DNA from: Nostoc calcicola FACHB-3891
Lineage (GTDB): Bacteria > Cyanobacteriota > Cyanobacteriia > Cyanobacteriales > Nostocaceae
DNA length: 64,000 nucleotides
NCBI RefSeq assembly: GCF_014697355.1
Contig: NZ_JACJRQ010000028.1
Location: 1 to 64,000 of the forward strand
Direction of reading: 5' to 3'
This document shows positions 8,618 through 18,006 of the stretch, piece by piece; position 1 is the stretch's first letter, and every line of letters begins with the position of its first letter. The notes below the pieces were generated by a model. The model saw only the letters and a program-made list of their open reading frames with translations. It was not told where the DNA came from and ran no database searches. Position numbers and translations under genes: made by a program.

Positions 8618-9793
8618 TTAAGGTGATGTTGCTTCCGAAATGCTGAGAGTGTTTTTGGCATCAGCTTTCGGAGGTTCGTTTGTTGCAATCGGCGCAGTTA
8701 TTTCTCCTGTGGTGTCTTCCTCTGTTTCACTGGTGAACCCTCCAAGACGCACTGCACTTAAAGCGGTCTTAATTACAACAGCCGTGGGTACTGCCACAAT
8801 TACACCCAAAAGTCCGCCAATTCTTGCTCCTGTTAAAACTGAAATTAATATCCAAACTGGGTTTAAACCAGTAAAGCTACCTAAAATTCGGGGAGCAATT
8901 AAATTTTCGAGAATTTGTTGTACAATTACCGCTGCTATCAAAACTTTCACACCCATTGAGAAATCTTGCAGCGCTACTAATAATGTGGTCAGGGCGATGC
9001 CTACAGAACCACCAAAGGGCACAAGAGCCATGATGCCAATAGTTAGGCCAAATAAAAGGCCAAATGGTACTTTCAGCCACAAAAAACTCGGAATCAGAGC
9101 TGAGGCCATACAGGTAGATAAAATTAGCTGGGTGATAAAGAAATTTTGAAAGCTCAAGCGCACGGTTTTAGAGAAAGGATCTCGAAATTTAGCGGGTAGC
9201 CATTCTACTAAACTTTGCCAAAGTTCACCCCCATGCTGTAAAAGATAGAAAGTCAAAACCATCGTCAAAAGAAAATCTAGCAGACTAGTGAATGTAACTA
9301 CAGCCAGATTTAAAACTTGTCCAGCGATCGCTTGCAATTGTCCTTTAACGCGATCGTTGATTTGCACTACCAGAGCATCTAGGTTGATGGGTAAGCCGAA
9401 AGTCTCAGCTTTTTCGTTTAGAATCATTAACTGAGAGCGTCCAGAGTCGATTAACTCCGGCAAGCGAGCCACTAGTTGCTGGGCTTGGGTAAGGGCTAAA
9501 GGAAAAAGTGTCACACCCAACGCCAATAAAATCGATAAAGCTAAGAGAAATACTAGAATAGCAACTTGCTCTCGCCTCGCACCCTGATGCTCCATCCAAC
9601 TTACGGGGTAGTTGAGCAGAAATGCTAGCACCGAGGCTCCGACTAAAATGACTATGAGAGAATGGAAATAATTAAAAAATACCGAAATTGCCCAACCATT
9701 GAGAACTAGCAGCGGAACGAATAACGCGATCGCCCCGATTCGCGCTATTGGTGTAAATGTTTGCCACCAGTCGAGTAGCTTGCGTGTCTGCAT
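8618..9793 (-). CDS. AI-2E family transporter (membrane permease)
   Basis: A 391-residue polytopic membrane protein with about seven or eight hydrophobic segments. It has the family layout: a pair of helices at residues 17-60, a helix near 78-105, a long amphipathic stretch of about 110-160, then a dense block of helices from 160 to 345 with GLLFGLTIGIMALVPFGG and a late GLLGVIVAVPTAVVIK. The family (also called PerM/TqsA) has been linked to autoinducer export, Na+/H+ antiport and other transport, so the substrate cannot be assigned. The final 45 residues are hydrophilic and acidic. It is convergent with the serpin gene and monocistronic. Confidence 0.9.
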   Translation of the reverse strand: MQTRKLLDWWQTFTPIARIGAIALFVPLLVLNGWAISVFFNYFHSLIVILVGASVLAFLLNYPVSWMEHQGARREQVAILVFLLALSILLALGVTLFPLALTQAQQLVARLPELIDSGRSQLMILNEKAETFGLPINLDALVVQINDRVKGQLQAIAGQVLNLAVVTFTSLLDFLLTMVLTFYLLQHGGELWQSLVEWLPAKFRDPFSKTVRLSFQNFFITQLILSTCMASALIPSFLWLKVPFGLLFGLTIGIMALVPFGGSVGIALTTLLVALQDFSMGVKVLIAAVIVQQILENLIAPRILGSFTGLNPVWILISVLTGARIGGLLGVIVAVPTAVVIKTALSAVRLGGFTSETEEDTTGEITAPIATNEPPKADAKNTLSISEATSP

Positions 9794-9902
9794 TTTCAGC
9801 TGATTGCGGGATAGAACTGAATAGAATCTTTCTTTACAGTTTATTATCTCTGACTATACGAGTCTTATTCATCCTTCTAGTTTAGGAGTTAGACTAAACC
9901 CA

Positions 9903-10448
9903 ATGGAAAATTATCAACCAGAAGAGACTGGGGAGTGGGGAATGGGGACTGGGGAGTGGGGAATGGGGGGTGGGGGAGGTGAGGGAGCAGGGGGAGATGA
10001 GGAGATGGGGAGATGGGGGAGTGTGGGTAGAGAGGGGGTAAAGATTTCTTCCCCATCCTGCCACACCTCCTATGCCCAATGCCCAATGCCCAATGCCTCA
10101 TGCTCAATTCCCAAAACACAATTGCTTTTATGTTTGATTCCGATTATCGGTTTTTTTCCATCTCTGTGGACTCTCTATCGCCGTCAGGGTAGTCGGGAAC
10201 AACTCGCTATTAGTCGTCTGTCTATTAGTTTGACACTTACTTGGCTGTTGGGATATCTATTATTGGCTACCGGAGCAGCAACTTCAGATTTTTTTACACT
10301 ACGTCTATTTATCCTCAATAGCTTTCTCACATCAGGTTATTTTTTAGTGAGTGTCTGGTTAATTTTTCGTCTGATACAGGGTAAATCTGGGCGTTTGCCA
10401 GGGTTTACTACTTTCGCAGAACGGGTAGTAGGGAAGTACTTATCTTAA
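9903..10448 (+). CDS. Small membrane protein with an in-frame short-repeat extension
   Basis: The conserved-looking part is the C-terminal 115 residues, with three hydrophobic segments (LLLCLIPIIGFF, ISLTLTWLLGYLLLATG, FLVSVWLIFRLI). I do not recognise a named family. Residues of about 9-65 are encoded by a GGGGAGTGGGGA-type tandem tract (9927-10100) and read as Gly/Trp/Glu-rich low complexity. The tract stays in frame with the membrane part, so either translation begins at ATG 9903 and includes it, or a later start near 10120 (TTG codons) is used and the upstream frame is accidental. Function is unknown. Confidence 0.55.
   Translation: MENYQPEETGEWGMGTGEWGMGGGGGEGAGGDEEMGRWGSVGREGVKISSPSCHTSYAQCPMPNASCSIPKTQLLLCLIPIIGFFPSLWTLYRRQGSREQLAISRLSISLTLTWLLGYLLLATGAATSDFFTLRLFILNSFLTSGYFLVSVWLIFRLIQGKSGRLPGFTTFAERVVGKYLS
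9925..10110. repeat. GGGGAGT-type tandem repeat lying inside an open frame
   Basis: A purine-rich, strongly strand-asymmetric tract of imperfect GGGGAGTGGGGAATG units (9930-10035) is followed by CCCAATG heptamers (10076-10100). The same two repeat types occur in non-coding DNA elsewhere in this window. Here they keep a 57-codon open stretch. Confidence 0.7.
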
Positions 10449-10722
10449 TTTTTTTGGGTGAAAATTAACAGTATTTTTACTTAGGTTGAAAAAAGTTACA
10501 ATTGATTTCTTCATATTATCTAGTCAAATCTAGTTTATTATTGCCATACTTCAGTAAAACATCTCCAGATTTACCCAAAAGAAGGAAAAATGCTGCTATA
10601 AGTGTTGTGGTTGACACTACATTAAAAAAGTTAGCACTAATAATTAAGAGTTAGATATTATGGGTTGATTTGTCTGCATATTTTTAGTCTGCAAATTTAC
10701 CGAATTTGATTAGTGAGTAAGT

Positions 10723-12153
10723 GTGAGGAAGTCTGTGACCATTCAAAGAAGTTCGGCGGAAGAAAACCAATCGGGAAAAGGCTCAAAGTCTATTAAAAAA
10801 ATTTCCCACAACTCGAAATCGGGACGTTGGCTGTGGTTTTGGGTGGGTATGAGTGGGATTGCGATGGTGTCAGCAACAGCGGGGGCGTTGTTGGCGGTGT
10901 CTTTGACTAGTACGCCTTTGCAGCAAGCCCAGCTAAGTCCACAGGATGAAGCGGTGTTTGATGGCGATCGCATTTCTGGAGGTGTGCTGCGATTTTCAGA
11001 ATTAACTCGCCCGGTTAATCTGTTGGTTATGGGTATGAGCGTATTACCGCCAGATATCCAAAACCCTCCCGAAGAAACTAAAAATCTTAAATACCTGCCC
11101 CAAGTCAACTCCTTTGATGGTCTTTCTGATGTGATGCTCTTGGTCAAATTCGATCCAGAGACAAAAAAAATAATTATGCTCTCTATTCCCAGAGACACCC
11201 GCACAGAAATAGAAGGCTATGGAGTCAAAAAAATTAATGCTGCCAATGTTGATGGCGGACCGGCTTTGACTGCTAAAACCATCAGTAATCTCTTGGGTGG
11301 GGTAGGAATCGATCGCTATGTCCGAATTAATGTTTTGGGAGTTGGCAAGCTAATTGATGCCTTGGGTGGCGTGACAGTCTACGTCCCCAAAGATATGAAG
11401 TATCAAGATGATTCTCAGCACTTGTACATCAATTTGAAGGCGGGTAAGCAGCATCTCAACGGCGATCAAGCACTACAATTGCTACGTTTTCGCCATGACG
11501 AACTCGGAGATATTGGTCGAATTCAACGCCAGCAAATGGTGATGCGTGCTTTGATGGATCAGACTCTCAACCCGGCTACTGTAGCTCAATTACCTAAAGT
11601 TCTTGATGTCGTTAAAGAACACATTGACACTAACTTGACGGTTGAGGAGTTAGTGGCATTATTGGGTTTTGGAGTGCGGACAAATCGCTCCAATATGCAA
11701 ATGCTCATGCTACCAGGTCGCTTTAGCGAGAAGAATGAGTTTGATGCTAGCTATTGGTTACCCAGCAGAAATGGTATTGCCAAACTCATGGTTCAGCACT
11801 TTGGTCTGGAATCAGAACAGCAACAGCAGATGGCTGAACCACGTTCTTTACGTGTAGCAATTCAAGATAGTACAGGTGGCGATCGCTCTAACCTCCAACC
11901 ATTAATTCGAGCCTTGGAAAAATCCGGATATCGTAATGTTTATATAGCCAAAGCATGGGGTGAACCTCTAGAGGTAACTCACATCGTCGCCCAACAAGGT
12001 GACGGTGACAGTGCCGAATCAATTCGCAACACTTTGGGATTTGGAGAAGTGCGTGTGGAAAGTACTGGTAACCTTGGCTCGGACATCAGTATCCAAGTCG
12101 GTCAAGATTGGTTGGAACAAAAATCCATTTTGGAGAAGTCCCTCACACCCTAA
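10723..12153 (+). CDS. LCP (LytR-CpsA-Psr) family cell-envelope glycopolymer transferase
   Basis: This 476-residue protein starts at GTG 10723. It has a cytoplasmic basic tail, one transmembrane helix (about residues 37-62), an LCP catalytic domain (about 95-285) and a LytR C-terminal domain (about 380-470). Family signatures include SDVMLLVKFDP, LSIPRDTRTEI with the conserved Arg residues that bind the pyrophosphate lipid, GVKKINAAN and QALQLLRFRHDELGDIGRIQRQ. LCP enzymes move glycopolymers from lipid carriers onto peptidoglycan; in cyanobacteria they are presumed to attach wall polysaccharide. The 3' end overlaps the convergent TrpD-like gene by 11 bp. Confidence 0.93.
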   Translation: MRKSVTIQRSSAEENQSGKGSKSIKKISHNSKSGRWLWFWVGMSGIAMVSATAGALLAVSLTSTPLQQAQLSPQDEAVFDGDRISGGVLRFSELTRPVNLLVMGMSVLPPDIQNPPEETKNLKYLPQVNSFDGLSDVMLLVKFDPETKKIIMLSIPRDTRTEIEGYGVKKINAANVDGGPALTAKTISNLLGGVGIDRYVRINVLGVGKLIDALGGVTVYVPKDMKYQDDSQHLYINLKAGKQHLNGDQALQLLRFRHDELGDIGRIQRQQMVMRALMDQTLNPATVAQLPKVLDVVKEHIDTNLTVEELVALLGFGVRTNRSNMQMLMLPGRFSEKNEFDASYWLPSRNGIAKLMVQHFGLESEQQQQMAEPRSLRVAIQDSTGGDRSNLQPLIRALEKSGYRNVYIAKAWGEPLEVTHIVAQQGDGDSAESIRNTLGFGEVRVESTGNLGSDISIQVGQDWLEQKSILEKSLTP

Positions 12154-13222
12154 ACGGTATGGCCGCAGCTGACACTGAATTGACTGCAAGACTGAGTTCT
12201 TCGAGTTTAGCTGCTACCACACCATTGGTTAATAATTCTTCTGCCTTAGCTAAACCCTCTGGCATATTTGGACAAATACCGCTTTGCCATAGGTAAAACC
12301 CGCCATTCCACAAGGCGGTTTGCATTAATTCCCCTGGTTTACCTGCCAAAACTTCCCGAATATCCGCCACGAGTTCTTCAGTAGTTCCCAGGGGTACATT
12401 CTTGGTGGTGAAGCCGTAATCACGCGGTACGAGGTGCAATCGTTCTATCTCTGGGGATGCTACCGATGAAGATAAGCCGATGATTGCGGTGCGATCGCGC
12501 GGTAAGTCACAACTACCTTCCAATCCCTTCACTAATGTAAATTTTGTGACTCCCCGCAGCCCTAAAGCTATTTGAAACATCCCTTCAGTCGGTGGATGGA
12601 CAAACCCAGCAATTACGTGAGCATTTCCCGCATAAGGACACCAAATTAGCTCCATTGTTGCCAAGGGCGGACGTTTGCCAAGTTGGTTGCGGTACTCCCA
12701 AATACTTGTAGTTAAGGGGAAATGCTGAGGTAGATAAATAAAGCCAATTCCCGTTTGTGCAAATACTTGCTGGGTTTTTGCTAGGGGTAGGGTAGTCCAA
12801 TCGACTCCTAAACCCTGCCAAATATCTATCAGGGGTAATCCGTACTTAGTTGGAAGGCGATCGCCACCGTGCATTACCACCGATTGTCCGGCTGCGGCGA
12901 GTAGTAAAGCTGTCACCGGACTAATTGGTGCAGTGCGGGTTCTGCCATCGTAAGGGATGCCCAAAACTATGACTGGTTGCTCAGAGGCGATTGGTTGCAG
13001 TTTTGGACCGAGTTCATCATAGGCATCCAACATTCCCGCTAACTCTTCCCCCGTGGGACGCTTGATGCGATGAGCAATCAAAAACGCTCCTATTTGGGCT
13101 GGTGTCGCTTCACCCAGCAGCATCATTTTAATAGCAGTGGCTGCTTGGGCGCGAGTTAAATTCTCGCCTGTGTGGTTACCGCCGCCTACTTTCTGCACAA
13201 ATTCCCTAAATATATTGGTCAT
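12143..13222 (-). CDS. Anthranilate phosphoribosyltransferase-like protein (TrpD2-type)
   Basis: A 359-residue protein of the nucleoside phosphorylase/TrpD fold. The N-terminal helical domain (residues 1-75, with LTRAQAATAIKMMLLGEATPAQIGAF) matches glycosyltransferase family 3. The phosphoribosyl-binding segment reads GIPYDGRTRTAPISP, and MHGGDRLPTKYG stands at the position of the MHGNR-like motif of true TrpD. These changes suggest a TrpD2-like paralog whose role in tryptophan synthesis is doubtful; TrpD2 proteins elsewhere bind nucleic acid. Its ATG at 13222 overlaps an AATGACA heptamer array. It overlaps the convergent LCP gene by 11 bp. Confidence 0.8.
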   Translation of the reverse strand: MTNIFREFVQKVGGGNHTGENLTRAQAATAIKMMLLGEATPAQIGAFLIAHRIKRPTGEELAGMLDAYDELGPKLQPIASEQPVIVLGIPYDGRTRTAPISPVTALLLAAAGQSVVMHGGDRLPTKYGLPLIDIWQGLGVDWTTLPLAKTQQVFAQTGIGFIYLPQHFPLTTSIWEYRNQLGKRPPLATMELIWCPYAGNAHVIAGFVHPPTEGMFQIALGLRGVTKFTLVKGLEGSCDLPRDRTAIIGLSSSVASPEIERLHLVPRDYGFTTKNVPLGTTEELVADIREVLAGKPGELMQTALWNGGFYLWQSGICPNMPEGLAKAEELLTNGVVAAKLEELSLAVNSVSAAAIPFRV

Positions 13223-13595
13223 TTGTCATTTGTCCTTAGTCATTAGTCATTTGTCTATTGTGCTTTCTGAAAATGACTAATCACACTTAAAGTTTGTCCT
13301 TAGTCATTAGACTTCTTGCAAAAGCCCTTATTTTTGCGCTTTTGCGCCTTTGCGTGAGATAAAAACTTATTTATGCAAGAGGTCTATTAGTCATTTGTCT
13401 ATTGTGCTTTCTGAAAATAACTAATCACACTTGAAGTAAACTAAAAAGTTTTTTCCAAACAGGGATGTCTGGGGTGGACTACGCCTGTGCTAATTCAGTT
13501 TACGTAGTTTAAAGTCTTATATAGTACATACTGTATAATTATTTCTTCAGAAGATAAGCAATAATCAAATAATATCTAGATTCAGAGGTTTGGGT
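13223..13595. repeat. Repeat-rich spacer: 51-bp direct repeat flanking a small inverted-repeat element
   Basis: A 51-bp segment at 13242-13292 recurs at 13386-13436 with two differences. Between the copies lies a 79-bp element (13308-13386) with ends TAGACTTCTTGCA and TGCAAGAGGTCTA (12 of 13 positions pair). A second copy of that element is at 25821-25910. The remainder to 13595 is AT-rich and presumably contains the promoter of the DUF1003 gene. Confidence 0.65.
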
Positions 13596-14198
13596 ATGAA
13601 GCACAACACAGAGGACACAGCTAACGAACTCAAGCTCAAAGCCTCTCGAAATCAAGTGATCGTGGCTCCATTACCAGACCCGATCGCCAAAAGTATTGAA
13701 GCGATTATTTCACTTCATACCCAGGAAGCTCGAGATATTCCCACCCACCAGCGGATACTAGAAGCGATCGCTACATTCTTTGGGCGATCGACATTTATGT
13801 ATAGTTTGCTAGTCATACTGGCTATGTGGATTTTTGGCAGTTTTTTTGATGGCTTTTTGCCATTTCATCTACCTTCATTTAGCTGGTCAAATCAAGGCTT
13901 AGATGCAGCTGCATTGGTGATTTCAACTGGAGTGCTGGTGCGACAAACTCGCCAAGAAAACTTTGCCGAACAGCGGGCACAATTGATGCTACAGCTTAAC
14001 TTACTCTCCGAGCAAAAAATTGCCAAGATTATTGCTTTATTAGAAGAACTGCGTACCGATTTGCCTAATGTGGTAAATCGGCATGATTATGAAGCCCAAT
14101 TGATGCAGGAACCGGCTGATCCGATCGCAGTATTAGAAGCACTCCAGAAAAACTTAGCAGAAGAACTGTCATCCACAGAAGGAGACAATGTAAGTTAA
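13596..14198 (+). CDS. DUF1003-type membrane protein
   Basis: A 200-residue protein (start at ATG 13596; a TTG two codons upstream is possible). The core at residues of about 55-145 is the DUF1003 arrangement: FFGRSTFMYSLLVILAMWI as the first membrane helix, a second hydrophobic segment around ALVISTGVLVRQ, then RQENFAEQRAQLMLQLN, and a helical cytoplasmic tail. The family is found widely in bacteria and has no established biochemical role. The spacer to the amylase gene is about 100 bp on the same strand, so the two may be co-transcribed, although their functions do not obviously connect. Confidence 0.8.
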   Translation: MKHNTEDTANELKLKASRNQVIVAPLPDPIAKSIEAIISLHTQEARDIPTHQRILEAIATFFGRSTFMYSLLVILAMWIFGSFFDGFLPFHLPSFSWSNQGLDAAALVISTGVLVRQTRQENFAEQRAQLMLQLNLLSEQKIAKIIALLEELRTDLPNVVNRHDYEAQLMQEPADPIAVLEALQKNLAEELSSTEGDNVS

Positions 14199-14302
14199 TC
14201 ACAGTTCTTTAGAAACTTTTTTTACCTCTTGAGGGAGAAGCACAAAACATAAATTCAGCTTTAATCTTGATGATGACAATATATCTTCCCAGAGGGATAC
14301 AC

Positions 14303-15781
14303 ATGGCTCAGCTGAATGGTGTAATGATGCAGTTTTTTCATTGGTATATCCCTCCTGATGGGAATCTTTGGAATGAGTTTAAAGAGAAAGCCCAAGAGTT
14401 AGCTGATGCAGGTGTTACATCTGTTTGGTTACCCCCAGCTTACAAAGGAACAGGGGGTGGTTACGATGTCGGCTATGGGGTCTACGATATGTACGATCTC
14501 GGCGAGTTTGACCAGAAAGGCTCGGTTCGCACAAAGTACGGTACAAAAGACGAGTATATCGCTGCGATCAAGGCGGCAAAAGCTGCTGGCATTCGAGTCT
14601 ATGCTGATGTTGTTCTTAACCACAAGTTAGGTGCAGACGAACCTGAAGAAGTGGAAGCAACGCCTTATAATCCAGAGGATCGCAACCAGCCCATCGGTGA
14701 CATGCAAACTATTAAAGTCTGGACTCACTTTACCTTCCCAGGTCGCCAGGGTAAATACTCCGATATGGAATGGCATTGGTGGCACTTCGATGCAGTTGAT
14801 TACAACGTTTACAACGAAGGCGAAAACGCAGTTTATCTGTTCAAAGATAAACATTTTGACGACAACGTAGACTTAGAAAAAGGCGCTTTTGACTATCTCA
14901 TGGGATGCGATCTGGATATGGAGAGTCCAGAAGTGCGCGAGGCATTGAATGACTGGGGTGAGTGGTTTGTAGAAACCACTGATATAGATGGCTTTCGTTT
15001 TGATGCTGTTAAACACGTTAGAGCTAACTTTTTTCCAGAATGGCTCAATCACTGTCGCCAAAAGGCAGGTCGCAATCTCTTTGCCGTTGGTGAATATTGG
15101 TCTTATGAAGTTGAAGCGCTGCACCATTTCATTAGTCTCACTGGTGGCGACGTGCTGTTGTTTGATGCGCCATTGCACTATAACTTTAGCGCTGCTAGCA
15201 AACAAGGCAATGACTACGATATGCGGCAGATCTTTGATAACACCTTGGTGCAACAGCAACCTGCTTTAGCTGTCACCTTAGTAGACAATCATGATTCTCA
15301 ACCCTTGCAGTCGTTGGAGTCTGTAGTAGAAGGCTGGTTTAAACCGTTAGCTTATGCGTTGATTCTCCTCCGAAGTGAGGGTTATCCCTGCATCTTCTAT
15401 GCAGATTACTATGGCGCTCATTACAAGGATAATGGCCCAGATGGCAATGAGTATGAGATTTGGCTCGATAGTCATCAATGGATCATTGATAAATTTTTGT
15501 ACGCTCGTCAAGCCTATGCCTATGGCGACCAGTACGATTACTTCGATCACGCTAATACAATCGCCTGGACACGCTTAGGAGATGAAGAACATCCCGGCGG
15601 TATCGCGGTCGTTCTGAGTAATGGAGGAGAGGGAACTAAGTGGATGGAAGTTGGACAACCCAACACCACTTACATTGACATCACCGAACATATCAGCGAA
15701 CCCATCACAACAAATGATGAAGGCTGGGCTGATTTTCGATGCAGTGCCGGTTCCGTTTCTGTGTGGGTTCCAAAGTCGTAG
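14303..15781 (+). CDS. Alpha-amylase, cytoplasmic GH13 type
   Basis: The start at ATG 14303 is chosen because AGAGGG precedes it and MAQLNGVMMQFFHWY is the usual N-terminus of this group; this gives 492 residues and no signal peptide. The catalytic barrel carries the GH13 residues: the nucleophile Asp in DGFRFDAVKHV, the acid/base Glu in FAVGEYWSYE, and the transition-state Asp in LVDNHDSQP; ADVVLNHKLG is region I. A C-terminal beta domain follows from about residue 410. It hydrolyses alpha-1,4-glucans and most likely mobilises glycogen or maltodextrins inside the cell. It is convergent with the LysR gene, with about 90 bp between the stop codons. Confidence 0.95.
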   Translation: MAQLNGVMMQFFHWYIPPDGNLWNEFKEKAQELADAGVTSVWLPPAYKGTGGGYDVGYGVYDMYDLGEFDQKGSVRTKYGTKDEYIAAIKAAKAAGIRVYADVVLNHKLGADEPEEVEATPYNPEDRNQPIGDMQTIKVWTHFTFPGRQGKYSDMEWHWWHFDAVDYNVYNEGENAVYLFKDKHFDDNVDLEKGAFDYLMGCDLDMESPEVREALNDWGEWFVETTDIDGFRFDAVKHVRANFFPEWLNHCRQKAGRNLFAVGEYWSYEVEALHHFISLTGGDVLLFDAPLHYNFSAASKQGNDYDMRQIFDNTLVQQQPALAVTLVDNHDSQPLQSLESVVEGWFKPLAYALILLRSEGYPCIFYADYYGAHYKDNGPDGNEYEIWLDSHQWIIDKFLYARQAYAYGDQYDYFDHANTIAWTRLGDEEHPGGIAVVLSNGGEGTKWMEVGQPNTTYIDITEHISEPITTNDEGWADFRCSAGSVSVWVPKS

Positions 15782-15869
15782 TCGAGGTTTTACGATCGGT
15801 GGCAGCGATGGCGTATCCTCCAGCTTGATAGCGATCGCTGTTCCGTTAAAAACTTTTTGGTTGACTGAT

Positions 15870-16817
15870 TTAAGAAGCCGATCGCTGCTGGTCAATTTGT
15901 AGTGGAATATTCTCGCGTACAAGTTGCCAAAAGTGCTTAATGGGAGGAATTTGCAGACGGTCACCAGTTGTCACCATTACTACACGGCGTGTCAAACTAG
16001 AATTATCTGGTGAACTAGCAATACTATTGCCGGCTAAGGAACGAATAGCTAGGGTAGGGTCAAGGCGTGCTTCTACTAATGCTGATTGAGGTAGTAAAGC
16101 TATCAGTTCGCCTTGGCGCACTACTCCCCGGAAGGCATCTAGGGTATTTACCTCCAAAGCTGCCTGGAGTTTAGCCTCCATTCGCTCAAATCTATCTTGT
16201 ACTAAACGCTGCATCCCATAACCATCTTTAAAAACTACTTGGGGATAACGAATTAACTCTGACCAAGGGACGAATTCATATTGGGCTAGGGGATGATTGG
16301 CTGCGGTTAAAACTTCTATTGGTTCATCATAAAGTGTTTCTACTACCATTTCTCTACCAGTAGTTAAAAAGCGATTATTCATCACAATTGCTAAATCTAC
16401 CAATCCATCTTTGAGGACTTTCAGGGCGCGATCGCTTCCCAATGAAGTCACCCGCAATTGCACATCTGGATAATCACGACAAAATTTTTGTAACACTGGT
16501 GGTAAGTAAGAACCGCAAAGTGAGTGAATCGCGGCAATGCAAAGTTCTGGCTGTTTTCCAGCGATTAAATCGGCTAATTCTTCTGTAGCAGTCTGCCATT
16601 CTTGGCAAATTTTGCGGACACGAGGTAGCAAACGTTCACCTGCTAGGGTCAGTTTAGCGTGGGTTGTTCTGTGAAATAGTTCTATCCCCAAATCTGCTTC
16701 TAATGCTTGGATTTGGCGACTAATCGTCGATTGCGTGACACCATTTGTTCGCGCTGCTTGTTGAAAGCTGCCGGTTTGGGCGATCGCTAGAAAGGCTTGC
16801 AACTGCTCTAGGCGCAT
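15870..16817 (-). CDS. LysR-type transcriptional regulator
   Basis: A 315-residue regulator with an N-terminal winged helix-turn-helix (residues 1-60, with QAARTNGVTQSTISRQIQALE) and a periplasmic-binding-like effector domain (about 88-300). Cyanobacterial LysR proteins of this length control carbon and nitrogen genes (CmpR, NdhR, RbcR, PacR, NtcB). The sequence is reminiscent of the photosynthesis/carbon regulator PacR, but I cannot separate these paralogs from memory. The 600-bp upstream region contains candidate sites and the gene may regulate itself. No metabolic gene is divergently transcribed from it except the decayed gene at 17422. Confidence 0.9.
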   Translation of the reverse strand: MRLEQLQAFLAIAQTGSFQQAARTNGVTQSTISRQIQALEADLGIELFHRTTHAKLTLAGERLLPRVRKICQEWQTATEELADLIAGKQPELCIAAIHSLCGSYLPPVLQKFCRDYPDVQLRVTSLGSDRALKVLKDGLVDLAIVMNNRFLTTGREMVVETLYDEPIEVLTAANHPLAQYEFVPWSELIRYPQVVFKDGYGMQRLVQDRFERMEAKLQAALEVNTLDAFRGVVRQGELIALLPQSALVEARLDPTLAIRSLAGNSIASSPDNSSLTRRVVMVTTGDRLQIPPIKHFWQLVRENIPLQIDQQRSAS

Positions 16818-17421
16818 TTTTATGTAGCCTGTATTACATTTATCGGTTTCATTAAGTTAACGGATTTTTCACTATAATTTAGTAGAGTTTGTTACAGGTC
16901 TTTTTCTCTAATTTACGTTTGCCTAAATCAGAATTTACCGCCTTTGTTGTCAATTATCCGCCTTGCACCGAATTTTTCGGCAAATATCGTCAAAAAATAG
17001 TTGACTATTTTCTGGTGAAATATATAAATTTTTAGATAAGATTTTTAATTCATCACATAGATCGGATTTATCAGGATTATTAGCATTATATTAAGAATCT
17101 GTAAAGCTGATTTTTAGTTGATATTGATAAAATTTACTTATGTATCGTCGCCAAAATTAATATCACATAATACGTCAACAAATGCAGGGAATTTCAGCAG
17201 ATATCGAATCTTTAATAAGCGAACAAAATATATCTGCGGGAAGGTTAAAGTTCAGCTGATGCTAATTTTGTGATGTATTAGATTTTACAAAAAGTTACAT
17301 CTTCAAGATTTGGTAAAGTAGGTTACGTGATTTTACTTAAGAGATAGATAATTCAAGAGGGAACGAAAAGGAGCCAGCATCCGCAAGAAAGCAGGTTTTA
17401 TGCTCCTTCCTCTAGAAAATA
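16818..17421. other. AT-rich intergenic region between LysR and a decayed gene
   Basis: There is no gene of more than a few dozen codons. Several direct and inverted AT-rich motifs lie here, and an NtcA-like promoter at 17313-17352 points toward the decayed gene. The LysR promoter must lie near 16820-16880. Confidence 0.5.
17313..17352 (+). promoter_or_regulatory. Possible NtcA-type promoter
   Basis: GTA-AAGTAGGT-TAC (17313-17326) fits GTA-N8-TAC, and GATAAT (17347-17352) follows after 20 nucleotides as a -10-like box. It would drive the decayed TIGR03032-type gene and perhaps the RTX gene behind it. The spacing is slightly short of the classical 22, so this is tentative. Confidence 0.35.
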
Positions 17422-17934
17422 ATGAATCAAAATCCTGTGGCTGCAACTAATAGCTTGGGAATGAATGCCTCACGGCAGTTCACGCCCTGGCTGTTGGAGC
17501 ATAATTTCAGCCTAGCTTTCACCACCTATCAAGCAGGTAAATTATTCTTCATCGGCTTGCAACCGAGCTTTAATCTATCTGTATTCGAGCGTACCTTTAA
17601 AACGAGGCAGCTTTGAGGTCGTGGCTTTTTGTCGGGGATATATGCTCCCGTTGTGCATTTCATGGGGACTTTGCGATCGTGGGAATTTCCCAACCCAGGC
17701 ACAACAAGACTTTTAGTGGGTTGCCCCTAGATGAAAAAATTGCCACAGAAAAACGCCGAACTTCGCTGCGGGCTACTGGTGATTGATTTGAGGAGTGGGG
17801 ATATTGTGCATTCGCAGCGAATGGAGGGGGTGGTAATGGAATTATAGGACATGGTGTCACTAGGGGGGGTGCGTCGTTTAATGGCGATCGGCTTTAAGAG
17901 TGATGAAATTCGGCGGATGGTGACGATGGGATGA
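17422..17934 (+). pseudogene. Decayed TIGR03032-type gene
   Basis: The first frame (17422-17616) gives the N-terminus NASRQFTPWLLEHNFSLAFT and TYQAGKLFFIGLQPS of the TIGR03032 family, up to SVFERTFK. The sequence then jumps, with most of the middle missing, to the family's C-terminal part in other frames: SFEVVAFCRGY, GDFAIVGISQPRHNKTFSG, RCGLLVIDLRSGDIVHSQ and GVRRLMAIGFKSDEIRRMVT, ending near 17934. At least two frameshifts, an internal stop (TAG at about 17845) and a large internal deletion are visible. The family's function is unknown; members often sit beside large repeat proteins, as here. Confidence 0.8.
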
Positions 17935-18006
17935 GTCAGGAGTGAAATTTCACGTCTGGACACCCGATAAACAACACAAGCAAAACAATAAGGAGAATCA
18001 ACAAGA

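Noticed and set aside
8640..9149. 169-residue + strand frame opposite the AI-2E permease
   Set aside because: Shadow of the real membrane-protein gene; it has no conserved features of its own.
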